From a bacterium (GTDB lineage: Bacteria; Bacteroidota; Bacteroidia; CAILMK01; JACPUW01): DNA of 36,454 nucleotides. Made by a program: the position numbers and the translations under genes. The DNA is taken from positions 1 to 36,454 of the forward strand of contig WGNN01000044.1 of the NCBI GenBank assembly GCA_016124515.1, in the 5' to 3' direction. Numbering within the stretch: the first letter of the stretch is position 1; each line of letters opens with the position of its first letter. This document shows positions 24,272-32,874 of this stretch, piece after piece. The notes below the pieces were generated by a model that did no database searches, had not been told where the DNA came from, and saw nothing but the letters and a program-made list of their open reading frames with translations.

Positions 24272-25363
24272 TTATATATTTTTTGTTAGATTTTGTACAA
24301 TTTTAAATTGCGTAAGAAACTCTTTGGCAATAATGCGGAACAGCGTATATGCCGGTATGGCGCAAATCATACCTACAATACCGCCCACTTTTCCCGCTAT
24401 AAATATGATTAGAAATATTTCCAGTGGATGTGCGTTCACGCTATTGGAAAATATAATGGGCTGAAAAACAATATTATCCAGCGTTTGCACTACCAAAAAA
24501 ACAATAAGTACTTTGAGTAATGTACTGCCCATTGAAACATCTACCCCGCCCTGAAGCTGTGCGGTAAACACCACGAACAGCCCGAATGAAGTGCCTATAA
24601 TCGGACCTATGTAAGGTATTACGTTAATGATTCCGGCAAAAAGTCCGATGAGCAAGGCGTTTTCAATTCCCAAAAAAGTGAGCCCCAGGGTAACCAATGT
24701 GCTTATGATGCTCACTTGTATCATAAGTCCTATAAAATAGCGCGACAACAAACGTTTGGCATTGGTCAATACCCTCGAAATCTTTTGCTCGTGCCGCTCA
24801 GGTGTGGCCCCCTGTATGATGCGCTTTACCAGCGATTCATCCTTGAGAAAGAAGAAGGTGATAAAAAACACCGCGAACAAGCCGACGATAAAATTGCCTG
24901 TCATGCTGAAAACATAGCCAAACACATCGCCCACTTGTCCAAAGAATGAAACGACCTTGGTTTTTATGTAATCTTCAATATCCGCTTCAGGATTTTTGCT
25001 GATGTTGTATTTCACCAAAATGTCTTCAAACCGGTTGAGTTGTTTGGCAAATCTTGTACGCAACTCACTCACATCCAAATCGGTAAGTACTGAAGCCTGA
25101 TCTACGGCGCGCGGAATAAAATACATGCCCAAGGCGGTAATAAGCCCTGCAAAAAGCAGCATAGACAAAATAGTTGCCAACCAACGCGGCAAACTTTTTC
25201 CCTTTACAGATGTGTAGTCTAAAAAATTGACAACCGGGGTAAGGATAAACCAAATAACCGCCGAAATAAGAACATAAGCCAATATATCGCTAAAAAACCA
25301 CGCCAGAAAAAACAGCAAGGCAAGTACCAGTGCGAGCAGGATTTTATTGGCCAATGAACTCAT
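24272..25363 (-). CDS. AI-2E family transporter (TqsA/PerM-like)
   Basis: The protein is about 363 aa with seven or eight membrane segments. It matches the AI-2E exporter family: early hydrophobic pair LLALVLALLFFLAWFFSDILAYVLISAVIWFIL, a soluble middle part, and the diagnostic GIINVIPYIGPIIG motif followed by LVVQTLDNIVFQPIIFS. Family names derive from autoinducer-2 export, but many members transport other ions or solutes. The ATG at 25363 is preferred over an in-frame TTG at 25372, which overlaps the HMG-CoA lyase stop. It sits between the lyase and ychF. Confidence 0.9.
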   Translation of the reverse strand: MSSLANKILLALVLALLFFLAWFFSDILAYVLISAVIWFILTPVVNFLDYTSVKGKSLPRWLATILSMLLFAGLITALGMYFIPRAVDQASVLTDLDVSELRTRFAKQLNRFEDILVKYNISKNPEADIEDYIKTKVVSFFGQVGDVFGYVFSMTGNFIVGLFAVFFITFFFLKDESLVKRIIQGATPERHEQKISRVLTNAKRLLSRYFIGLMIQVSIISTLVTLGLTFLGIENALLIGLFAGIINVIPYIGPIIGTSFGLFVVFTAQLQGGVDVSMGSTLLKVLIVFLVVQTLDNIVFQPIIFSNSVNAHPLEIFLIIFIAGKVGGIVGMICAIPAYTLFRIIAKEFLTQFKIVQNLTKNI

Positions 25364-25372
25364 ATTGTGCAA

Positions 25373-26218
25373 TTACAGGTACGAAAATACTTTGGTAGAA
25401 ATTAATACCGCTTCGCCAAAGGCCTCGGCATTGATACCTGTAGGTTGGTCGTGGTTGTTCAGGTACATCAGCAAATTTTCGGTAGCAATGTTGCCCACCA
25501 ATTCATCTTTGGCAAATGGACAGCCGCCTATACCTTTTATAGTAGAATCAAACCTGCGGCAACCACTTTGATAGGCTGCATCTATTTTTTCCTTCCACTT
25601 GAGTGGTCTGGAATGAAAATGTGCTCCAAATTCAATCTGCGGGTATTTGGCGCTCAGTTCGGTAAACAAATAGGCAATATCATCAGGCTGTGCGGCCCCC
25701 ACTGTATCAGCCAGGCTGATAATCTTAACACCGATTTCGTTGAATTTCTCGGCCCATTTTTCCACTATGCCCACATTCCATTCATCATTGTATGGATTGC
25801 CAAAACCCATTGAAAAATACACCACCAACTGCTTTTTGTGGGTCAGGCAAGTATTTTGAATTTTCTGCACATCGTTCCATGCCGCATCAATACCGCGGTT
25901 GGTATTGCGCTTCTGAAAGGTTTCGGAAATGGAAAAAGGATAGCCCAGGTATTCAATTTCTTCAAAGTTTGATGCGTCTTGAGCACCGCGTTCATTGGCC
26001 ACTATTGCCAAGAGTTTTGTATCGTTTAGCTCCAGCTTGTTTAGCACGGCAGCCGTGTCTTTAAGTTGCGGTATGGCCTTTGGCGAAACAAAACTGCCGA
26101 AGTCAATGGTGTCAAAGCCCACCTTTATTAAGGTATTGATATAGCGCGCTTTAAGCTCGGTAGGAATAAACTCGTGAATTCCCTGCATGGCATCGCGCGG
26201 ACATTCAATTACTTTCAT
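25373..26218 (-). CDS. Hydroxymethylglutaryl-CoA lyase
   Basis: The 281-aa TIM-barrel enzyme cleaves 3-hydroxy-3-methylglutaryl-CoA to acetyl-CoA and acetoacetate, the last step of leucine breakdown. Visible signatures are IECPRDAMQG near the start (the catalytic Arg region), GFDTIDFGSFVSPKAIPQ, GFGNPYND, GAHFHSRP (metal-binding His pair) and GCRRFDSTIKGIGGCPFA, where Cys in GGCPFA is the family's catalytic loop residue. The ECPRD opening is slightly unlike the usual EVGPRD. It heads a unit with the AI-2E family transporter and ychF. No other leucine-degradation gene is present here. Confidence 0.92.
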   Translation of the reverse strand: MKVIECPRDAMQGIHEFIPTELKARYINTLIKVGFDTIDFGSFVSPKAIPQLKDTAAVLNKLELNDTKLLAIVANERGAQDASNFEEIEYLGYPFSISETFQKRNTNRGIDAAWNDVQKIQNTCLTHKKQLVVYFSMGFGNPYNDEWNVGIVEKWAEKFNEIGVKIISLADTVGAAQPDDIAYLFTELSAKYPQIEFGAHFHSRPLKWKEKIDAAYQSGCRRFDSTIKGIGGCPFAKDELVGNIATENLLMYLNNHDQPTGINAEAFGEAVLISTKVFSYL

Positions 26219-26354
26219 GGCAATAGGTTTTGTGCCGCAAATGTCTCATTTAATACCAAATAATCATTTCAAATTGGAGAAGGGCTGCAACGCTTTATTT
26301 CAAATTTGAATCAATGGCAATGAGCATATTGTGTTTTACACAGCAATTAATTTT

Positions 26355-26362
26355 TAATTTCG
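26355..26362 (+). promoter_or_regulatory. Putative -7 promoter element of the DUF349 gene (TAATTTCG)
   Basis: One mismatch to TAnnTTTG (the same TTCG variant as before fabG). It ends 26 nt before the ATG at 26389. The -33 region is not convincing. Confidence 0.4.
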
Positions 26363-26388
26363 CCCCATATTGAATTACCACAACAGCA

Positions 26389-28335
26389 ATGGCTGAAATG
26401 AACGAAAACACTCCGCTTGGCGCGGAAGACCAAAATGAAAGTATAAAAGCGTCTGAGTCAGCTCAAAACGAGCCACAAGACACTGAAAAAGAAGAACTTT
26501 CAAACGAGCACACTGAGGAGAGTGCTGAAGATTTTGATCATGACGATGACCAAAACAGCGATGACGAACAGCATGAAGATGACCACCACGAAGAAGACGA
26601 AGAGGAAATTGATGTTTCTGAATTGTCGAAACAAGAAATGGTCGCTTTTCTCGACTCAGTGCTTAAAGCCGACAAAATTCTTAAGCATGCCAAGGTTGTA
26701 AACCAGGCACGCAACCGCTTCAACGAAATAATTGAAGAGGAAAAGAAAGCGGCACTTGATTCATTTTTGGCTATTGAAGGAAATGCAGAGGTGGATTTTC
26801 AATACCAATTGCAGTTTATCGACAGGCAATGGCGCGATCTCATGCGCACTTTCAGCATGAAGAAAAAAGCCCTGAAAGAAGCCATTGTGGTGGAACGCGA
26901 GCAAAACCTTGCCAAAAAACTTCAGCTTCTTGAAGAACTGAAAGAACTGGCAGAAAACGCAGTGGCAAATGATGCATTTGACAAACTGAAGGCCCTGCAA
27001 GAGCAATGGCGAAACATAGGCCAAGTACCTGCTGCCGAGCTAAATAACCTTAACAGAAACTACCGCCACCTAAACGACCGCTTTTTTGATCAGCGCTCTT
27101 TGATAAAAGAATTTCTTGACTACGACCGCAAGAAAAATCTTGAAACCAAGCAAGAAATTATTGGCAACCTTGAACAGTTGGCGCAGAACGAAGAAAACCT
27201 GCGCGAGCTCATGCGCCATTTCAGAAGCTTGCAAGAAGCTTGGCGCGATACCGGCCCCGTGCCCCGCGAAAATCTTGACGAAGTAATGGAAGCCTACCGC
27301 GCTACGGTGGATAAAATTTCGGAAAAAAGACGCCAACTCATAGAAGTGGTGGATGTGCAACGCCGTGAAAACCTGGAAAAGAAAAAAGCAGTAATAGAAA
27401 AAGTACTGTTTCTCACCGACGACGAAAACAACCTGACTTGGTCAAAGCGCAACAAAGCCCTGGGCGACCTAATTGAGGAGTGGAAGAAAATTGGCGCTGT
27501 ACCCAAAGCTGATAACCAACAAATTCGCAAGGAGTTTACCGACGCGGTAAAGGTGTTTAACAAACTGAAAAACACTTTTTTCAAAGAGCAAAAACGCGAA
27601 AAAATGGCCAACCTGCAATTGCGTCTTGACGCCATTGCCAAAGTTGAAAAACTGCTTGAAGAAGGCGGCGACCTGAAAGAACACCGCAACGAAGTGATAA
27701 AACTTCAGAAATACTGGAAAACGCTGGGTCAAGTGCCACGCAAACAAAGCGATGAGCTTTGGAACAAATTCAGGCAGGTGTGCAACGTGTTTTTTGACAG
27801 GCTAAAAGAAGGCGACCGCGCTAAAAGCGATGAGCAGGAAGCAAACCTTGCCGAAAAAGCCAAAATATGTGAGCAAATAGAAGAGCTTGCCGCACAGGAA
27901 GATCCCAATACCGATGATTTGAAACCCCTTGAAGCTGCTTGGAACAAGGTGGGTTTTGTACCTTTCTCAAAGAAAAAAGATATAGACAAAAGGTACCGCG
28001 ATGCTGTAAAAAAGGTATTGGCACAAACCGTGAAAATGGAAGATGTGGCGCCCCACCTCACCGATTTCAAATTGAAAATTGAAGAGTTGATTCGCGGCGA
28101 AAATGCCACCAAAAACCTGGATCAGGAAATGCAGCAATTGCGCAAACGCATACAAAAACAAGGTGCAGAATTGGTGACCCTTGAAACCAACATTCAGTTT
28201 TTTGCCAATTCAAAAGGTGCCGACAAACTAATAGCACCCATAAAAAAACAAATAGACGGCATAAAAGCAGAAATAAGCGAGTTGCGCGAAAAAGAAAAAA
28301 TGTTGCGCCAATCGCTTGACATGCTGAGAAACTAA
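26389..28335 (+). CDS. DUF349 domain protein with five repeats
   Basis: The 648-aa, cytosolic protein has no membrane segments. Residues 1-85 are very acidic and low in complexity (DDDQNSDDEQHEDDHHEEDEEE). Five DUF349 repeats follow, each ending in W-x-x-x-G-x-V-P: WRNIGQVP, WRDTGPVP, WKKIGAVP, WKTLGQVP and WNKVGFVP. The last 100 residues are a predicted coiled coil. The function of DUF349 is not known to me beyond being common and conserved in Bacteroidota. The downstream methyltransferase starts 6 nt after its stop, so they are probably co-transcribed. Confidence 0.9.
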   Translation: MAEMNENTPLGAEDQNESIKASESAQNEPQDTEKEELSNEHTEESAEDFDHDDDQNSDDEQHEDDHHEEDEEEIDVSELSKQEMVAFLDSVLKADKILKHAKVVNQARNRFNEIIEEEKKAALDSFLAIEGNAEVDFQYQLQFIDRQWRDLMRTFSMKKKALKEAIVVEREQNLAKKLQLLEELKELAENAVANDAFDKLKALQEQWRNIGQVPAAELNNLNRNYRHLNDRFFDQRSLIKEFLDYDRKKNLETKQEIIGNLEQLAQNEENLRELMRHFRSLQEAWRDTGPVPRENLDEVMEAYRATVDKISEKRRQLIEVVDVQRRENLEKKKAVIEKVLFLTDDENNLTWSKRNKALGDLIEEWKKIGAVPKADNQQIRKEFTDAVKVFNKLKNTFFKEQKREKMANLQLRLDAIAKVEKLLEEGGDLKEHRNEVIKLQKYWKTLGQVPRKQSDELWNKFRQVCNVFFDRLKEGDRAKSDEQEANLAEKAKICEQIEELAAQEDPNTDDLKPLEAAWNKVGFVPFSKKKDIDKRYRDAVKKVLAQTVKMEDVAPHLTDFKLKIEELIRGENATKNLDQEMQQLRKRIQKQGAELVTLETNIQFFANSKGADKLIAPIKKQIDGIKAEISELREKEKMLRQSLDMLRN

Positions 28336-28341
28336 GCCCAA

Positions 28342-29106
28342 TTGAAGCAGTTTTTTGCTACTAAGGAATACCTGAAATACCAAGTAAATGCACGGTTTGG
28401 CACCAGCACTCACAGCCCGTTTGTGTATGAATTGGCCAAAAATGTATTGAGCAAAGCAAAGACAACCAAGGATTTGACGGTTGCTTACCGCCGCGCCTTA
28501 CTTCGCGAAAAAAATTTTCTGGACAAAACGGATTTGGGTACCGGCCACTCAGGTTTGGTACAAACCAATCGACTGGCTAAAAGCTCATCAATCAGAGCCA
28601 AGTATGGCAAATTGCTGCAATCGCTCGTGGCATACCACCAGCCTGCGCAAATCTTGGAACTGGGTACTTGTCTCGGAGTTTCATCGCTTTATTTACTGCA
28701 TGGCTACCCACATGCCCAATTGCAAAGTGTGGAAGGCTGCCCCGCCACTTTCGCCAAGCGTGCCAATATGTATGCGCAACTAAACCTACCTATTGAAAGG
28801 GCCCGCTTTATCAACAGCGATTTTGACAGCTTTCTGGACAATTTTTCGCAAGACGTGGACTTTGTTTTTATAGATGGCAACCACAGTTTTGAAGCAACGA
28901 CCAGGTATTTTGCCAAGCTCTGGCCCTTGCTGTCTGAAAACGGACTCATAGTGCTTGACGACATCCATTGGTCGCCGCAAATGCAACAGGCATGGACACA
29001 AATACAAGCTGACTATCAGTCGCTTATCACCATAGATTTGTACCAGTTTGGCTTGTGCTACAAAAGAAGTTATCAGCAAAAAGAACACTTTATATTAAGG
29101 TATTAA
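28342..29106 (+). CDS. Class I SAM-dependent methyltransferase
   Basis: The 254-aa protein has the O-methyltransferase type Rossmann fold. Motif I is ILELGTCLGVSSLYLLHG, followed by LQSVEGCP. VDFVFIDGNHSFEATTRYF and GLIVLDDIHWSPQMQQAW are typical of the later motifs. The N-terminal YLKYQVNARFGTSTHSPFVYEL is conserved in Bacteroidota relatives, which supports the TTG start at 28342; no upstream ATG is available. The substrate is unknown. It is tightly linked to the DUF349 gene (6-nt gap). Confidence 0.85.
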   Translation: MKQFFATKEYLKYQVNARFGTSTHSPFVYELAKNVLSKAKTTKDLTVAYRRALLREKNFLDKTDLGTGHSGLVQTNRLAKSSSIRAKYGKLLQSLVAYHQPAQILELGTCLGVSSLYLLHGYPHAQLQSVEGCPATFAKRANMYAQLNLPIERARFINSDFDSFLDNFSQDVDFVFIDGNHSFEATTRYFAKLWPLLSENGLIVLDDIHWSPQMQQAWTQIQADYQSLITIDLYQFGLCYKRSYQQKEHFILRY

Positions 29107-29137
29107 AAGCGTGAATTCTATAAAGGAGTAATTGCGT

Positions 29138-29145
29138 TATTTTTG
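29138..29145 (+). promoter_or_regulatory. Putative -7 promoter element of the J-domain gene (TATTTTTG)
   Basis: A perfect TAnnTTTG match 13 nt before the TTG start at 29159. It suggests a very short mRNA leader and a promoter separate from the upstream DUF349-methyltransferase unit. Confidence 0.5.
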
Positions 29146-29158
29146 AGTTTTTGTAACC

Positions 29159-29749
29159 TTGGTTGACTACTACGACATATTGAATATTGATACCACGGCA
29201 TCGGAGCGCGACATAAAGGTGGCTTTCAGAAAGATGGCAAAAAAATACCATCCCGACGTAAACGACCATCAAGACGCGCCTGAAAAATTCAAGAAGGTGT
29301 ATATGGCCTACGAAGTATTGTCAGATCCTTTCAAGAAAAGGCTTTACGACGAAATACATCAAAATGCCATGGCAGGCGAAAGCGGGGCAAACCAAAGCAG
29401 CTTCAACTACGATGCGGGTTTTGACGAATGGGAATACCGAGCCGCAGAACGCGCAGACCACTACGCCAATATGCGATACAAACAATTTGAAAAACAAGAA
29501 CTTAAGGGGCTTGATTTCGTTTACCACCAGGTAGCGCTTTTGTTGGGAATTGTGGGCTTGTTTGCCATGGGCGGCGGCGCCTTGTATTTTGCCAAAACCA
29601 TTATAACCGCCTACATGGCCGGCAAAACTCCCGCCTCTAGCCTTATTGGCGCGGTAGTTTTAGGCATTTTTGGATTGTTTATCTTGTACTACGTCAACCA
29701 AATGATCAAAGTGTTTGCCCAAACTTTTCTCAAAAAACTTACTAAGTAA
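29159..29749 (+). CDS. J-domain (DnaJ-like) membrane protein
   Basis: The 196-aa protein opens with a J domain (about 3-67): DYYDILNIDTTASERDIK, then KKYHPDVNDHQDAPEKF with the essential HPD, then YEVLSDPFKKRLYDE. The middle is linker-like. The last 75 residues hold two membrane segments (VALLLGIVGLFAMGGGALYF and LIGAVVLGIFGLFILYYV). It lacks the zinc-finger and substrate-binding parts of DnaJ, so it is probably a specialised membrane-bound co-chaperone that recruits Hsp70. The start is a TTG. Its 3' end overlaps the convergent thymidine kinase gene by 8 nt. Confidence 0.88.
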   Translation: MVDYYDILNIDTTASERDIKVAFRKMAKKYHPDVNDHQDAPEKFKKVYMAYEVLSDPFKKRLYDEIHQNAMAGESGANQSSFNYDAGFDEWEYRAAERADHYANMRYKQFEKQELKGLDFVYHQVALLLGIVGLFAMGGGALYFAKTIITAYMAGKTPASSLIGAVVLGIFGLFILYYVNQMIKVFAQTFLKKLTK

Positions 29750-30332
29750 ACTTCTCCTGCGCGGCCATTCCCTCGGCAAAACATTTTCGGCAACGAGCCT
29801 CGTACGACTCCAATTCGCCCAACATGACCCGCTCCTTGTTTTTTAGTTTTCTAAATGAATGCGTGGCCGGATATCCGCATTGCACACAAATGGCGTGAAT
29901 TTTAGTTATGTAGTTGGCTATGGCCAAAACCTCAGGCATGGGGCCAAAGGGTTTGCCCAGGTAGTCCATATCGAGTCCGGTACAAATTACCCGAACCCCT
30001 TTTAGCGCCAATTCTTCACATACCTCTATTATTTCGTTGTCAAAAAACTGTGTTTCGTCAATGGCTACCAATTCTGCATTTTTTGTATGCTTTCTTATGT
30101 CGGCAGCATGCCCCACCTCAAGGCTGGGAAAGTAATTCGCATCATGCGACACTATGCGGTTTTGGCCGTACCTGACATCAATTTGCGGCTTAAAAATAGC
30201 CATACGTACATTGGCAATTTTTGCCCTGCGCAAGCGACGCAACAATTCTTCGGTTTTTCCGCTAAACATGGGGCCGGCAATTACCTCAATCCATCCGCGC
30301 GACTCATCTCCTATTCTGGGTTCAAGAAACAT
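29742..30332 (-). CDS. tdk: Thymidine kinase
   Basis: The 196-aa type II thymidine kinase phosphorylates thymidine in nucleoside salvage. The P-loop is GPMFSGKTEELLRRLRR. The catalytic/Mg segment is VAIDETQFFD. The lasso region has GLDMDYLGKPFGPMPEVLAIA. The C-terminal zinc site is C-x2-C twice (CVQC and CRKC). Length and order are normal. It is convergent with the J-domain gene, with 8 nt of overlap at the stop codons. Confidence 0.95.
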   Translation of the reverse strand: MFLEPRIGDESRGWIEVIAGPMFSGKTEELLRRLRRAKIANVRMAIFKPQIDVRYGQNRIVSHDANYFPSLEVGHAADIRKHTKNAELVAIDETQFFDNEIIEVCEELALKGVRVICTGLDMDYLGKPFGPMPEVLAIANYITKIHAICVQCGYPATHSFRKLKNKERVMLGELESYEARCRKCFAEGMAAQEKFT

Positions 30333-30427
30333 CAGCTATAATAATGAACGGCGAAAAATAGTTACATCAAACGGTAACTTCAAGCTTAAAAGTGAATAAC
30401 TAAAAGTTTCTTATATTAAGCACACAA

Positions 30428-30435
30428 TAATTTTG
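30428..30435 (+). promoter_or_regulatory. Putative -7 promoter element (TAATTTTG)
   Basis: A perfect TAnnTTTG match 18 nt upstream of the ATG at 30454. It contains the in-frame TTG at 30433, which therefore cannot be the start if this box works. Confidence 0.55.
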
Positions 30436-30453
30436 AAACAAAGCAGCACAAAC

Positions 30454-31482
30454 ATGGATAAAGTGAACACTGTAAGAAAAATGGAAAATCTGGTGGCCGG
30501 TTTGCACCAATCAATTGCAAGAATGCTGGCTGCCAACGAAGGCAACATACCCGCAATAGAAGTGGCTCTGCTTGAAAATAAGTTGATAACCCTGTACGAC
30601 GAAGTGCAGGTTTTGAAGGGAAAAATGACCTCTGCCGAAAATGTATCATCCACTATTGAAGCGCCTTTGCCCCAAGTAGAAGAACCAGAAAAAGCGGCAC
30701 CAAAGGAGCAAAACAATATAGATGTAGATTCAATACGCGCTGAATTTGAAGCACTTAAAACGCGTTTCAACCAACAAGATTCCTACAAAACATCATCAAT
30801 AAAACTGGCTGCCGGCATAGAAGAAGCTGATGATTTTAATGAAGAAAACATAGATGATGAGTTGGAAGACCTGCTCGATATTGCCACTCAGGAATTGGAA
30901 ATAGACATAGCCAACACCGAATTGAGAAAAAGTACGGCAGAAGAAAAAACAGATTTGACTGAAAATAAGGAAGAAGACACAACAGATAAAAACACAGAAA
31001 ACCCCGCTGAAGAAACGAGAAAAGAAGAAGCAGAAAAAACGGTAGAGGCGCCAAAAGCCGGTACGAAACCTGAGCAAAACATAGAAGGAACAAGGCCCGC
31101 GGAAACCAAAGAAACCGATGAGCTTGAAAAGAAAACTTCGCTAAACGATAAATTCAATGCTGCTAAACAACCTTCGTTGCACGAAAAACTGGTTTCGCAA
31201 CAAGAGAAAAAAGCGCAAATAAGCAAGCAGCTCGCAGGCCGCCCCATCAAGGATTTGAAAAAAGCCATCAACCTCAATATGCAAATACGCTTTCAAAAAG
31301 AGCTGTTTGACAATGACAAAAGAGCCTATAAAAGAGCGGTGGATTTTATAAACAAGTGCAACACCTATAGCGAAGCCCGCTCGTATGTGCAGCACGATTT
31401 GGCGCGTAATTTCAAAAATTGGGACGAAAACAACCCCAATTACCTGGAGTTTATGGGTATTGTAAAACGCAGGTTCATATAG
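30454..31482 (+). CDS. Conserved Bacteroidota protein with acidic linker, unknown function
   Basis: The 342-aa protein starts at ATG 30454. A TTG 7 codons upstream lies inside a perfect TAnnTTTG box and is rejected. The N-terminal 60 residues are a helix (MENLVAGLHQSIARMLAANE … LLENKLITLYDEVQVL). A long acidic, repetitive, probably disordered linker follows (to about 215). The C-terminal 110 residues form a conserved domain: PIKDLKKAINLNMQIRFQKE, LFDNDKRAYKRAVDFINKC and NPNYLEFMGIVKRRF. I recognise this tail as a common uncharacterised Bacteroidota domain (pattern: LKKAI-N---F--ELF-GD---Y--A-). No enzyme motif is present. It is convergent with rodA. Confidence 0.82.
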   Translation: MDKVNTVRKMENLVAGLHQSIARMLAANEGNIPAIEVALLENKLITLYDEVQVLKGKMTSAENVSSTIEAPLPQVEEPEKAAPKEQNNIDVDSIRAEFEALKTRFNQQDSYKTSSIKLAAGIEEADDFNEENIDDELEDLLDIATQELEIDIANTELRKSTAEEKTDLTENKEEDTTDKNTENPAEETRKEEAEKTVEAPKAGTKPEQNIEGTRPAETKETDELEKKTSLNDKFNAAKQPSLHEKLVSQQEKKAQISKQLAGRPIKDLKKAINLNMQIRFQKELFDNDKRAYKRAVDFINKCNTYSEARSYVQHDLARNFKNWDENNPNYLEFMGIVKRRFI

Positions 31483-31611
31483 TTTCTTCCATTCGCAAAA
31501 CACCCAAAAGTGCGTCGTCCATTTTCTAAAAATCTACTCACGGTTTTTATGAAATAGCACACATAGTTCCATAAATCATCTTCGAACCAATTAACCTGAT
31601 TCTCAGCTTCA

Positions 31612-32874
31612 TCAGAAATAATATTTCATACTGGCATCGAGCTTGATGAATATGAAAAGCAGAATGGTGAAACCCATGAGCGATGAGCCGCCATAGCTGA
31701 AAAACGGCAGCGGAATGCCAATAACCGGAAATAAACCCAGGGTCATGGCAATATTTAAAAAGAAGTGGCAAAACATAATGGAAACAATTCCGTAGCCATA
31801 AACCCTGGCAAACCTCGACTTCTGTTTTTCGGCAAGCAAGATGATTCTCACAAAAAGAAATACAAACAAAATGACCACACTTGCCGTACCCAAAAGCCCA
31901 AACTCCTCTCCTATAGTGCAAAAAATAAAATCGGTGGTTTGTTCTGGCACAAAATCGCCACGGGTTTGTGTGCCCTGCAAATATCCTTTGCCGCTAAGAC
32001 CTCCCGAACCAATGGTTATAAGCGATTGATGCACGTTGTATCCGGCCCCCTTTATATCATCCTCAAGCCCGATAAGTACATTGATACGTGTGCGTTGGTG
32101 GGGTTTTAATATGTTGTTGAAAGCATAATTGACCCCATACGAAAAGCCGATGCAAACCACAACCGCCACAATAGAAAACCACATTATTTTTCTATCGAGT
32201 TTAAAGCTGAGCACAAGCAGCACAAGCAAAACCAATATTACCGACAAGGCAATGGCCATATTGACAAAACCCAGCAACAGCACAGTGATAAATATGGCAC
32301 CTAATACTACAGGCAGCACAATAACCCAGGCAGGCAGTCCTTCGCGGAAAAGCGCCAAAGCCAGCGCAAAAAACACAATAGCCGTTCCTGTATCGTTTTG
32401 CAGCAATACCAGCAACACCGGCAACATAATTATACCCAAAATCACCAACCTAGTTTGGGTTTGCTTCAGCGAAATATTAAATCCGTCAAGGTATTTGGCC
32501 AGAGCCAAAACAGTGGCAAACTTGGCAAATTCTGATGTTTGCCCAAGCCTGATGCCGCCCAAAACCAACCACGATCGTGCACCTTTTATTTCAGGAGCCG
32601 TGAGGTAGGTGAGCACCAATAGCAGCATCATTCCTGCAAAAAAGTAATAGGCAAAAGTGATGAAGAAACGCCCGTCAACCAACATAACAATAACCGCCAG
32701 AACGAGCGAAGCAATAATCCAGCGAATTTGCTGACCTGAGTTGAGGCTTCCACTGAAAATTGAAATACCTTCAGCGTGTTCGGCAGAGTAAATATTCATT
32801 ACACCAAAAACCACCAATACCAGGTAAACCAGCACCAAGGCCCAGTCAATATGTGTCCAAAAGCTATTGCGCAT
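31612..32874 (-). CDS. rodA: Rod-shape SEDS peptidoglycan polymerase RodA
   Basis: The 420-aa SEDS-family glycosyltransferase polymerises glycan strands in the elongasome with PBP2. About ten membrane segments are visible. Family motifs include RSWLVLGGIRLGQTSEFAKF, LLQNDTGTAIVFFAL, the long loop HQSLITIGSGGLSGKGYLQG, then PEQTTDFIFCTIGEEFG and IGIPLPFFSYGGSSLMGF. Its ATG overlaps the pbp2 stop by 11 nt. It is the last gene of the mre operon, and no clear terminator is seen in the 129 nt to the convergent neighbour. Confidence 0.95.
   Translation of the reverse strand: MRNSFWTHIDWALVLVYLVLVVFGVMNIYSAEHAEGISIFSGSLNSGQQIRWIIASLVLAVIVMLVDGRFFITFAYYFFAGMMLLLVLTYLTAPEIKGARSWLVLGGIRLGQTSEFAKFATVLALAKYLDGFNISLKQTQTRLVILGIIMLPVLLVLLQNDTGTAIVFFALALALFREGLPAWVIVLPVVLGAIFITVLLLGFVNMAIALSVILVLLVLLVLSFKLDRKIMWFSIVAVVVCIGFSYGVNYAFNNILKPHQRTRINVLIGLEDDIKGAGYNVHQSLITIGSGGLSGKGYLQGTQTRGDFVPEQTTDFIFCTIGEEFGLLGTASVVILFVFLFVRIILLAEKQKSRFARVYGYGIVSIMFCHFFLNIAMTLGLFPVIGIPLPFFSYGGSSLMGFTILLFIFIKLDASMKYYF

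Noticed and set aside
27294-28112. Several minus-strand open frames of 90-130 codons inside the DUF349 gene
   Set aside because: They are Ser/Phe-rich reverse readings of a Lys/Glu-rich coiled-coil gene, with no motif, and overlap each other in different frames.
30433-30453. TTG start seven codons upstream of the ATG at 30454
   Set aside because: The TTG is part of a perfect TAnnTTTG promoter box, so transcription would start downstream of it.
30796-31277. Minus-strand open frames with Phe/Ser-rich, membrane-like products
   Set aside because: They are antisense to the Glu/Lys/Thr-rich linker of the gene at 30454-31482; GAA/AAA codons read backwards give TTC/TTT.
32129-32608. 159-codon plus-strand open frame inside rodA
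   Set aside because: It is antisense to RodA membrane segments, is Thr/Asn-rich with no domain and no start signal.
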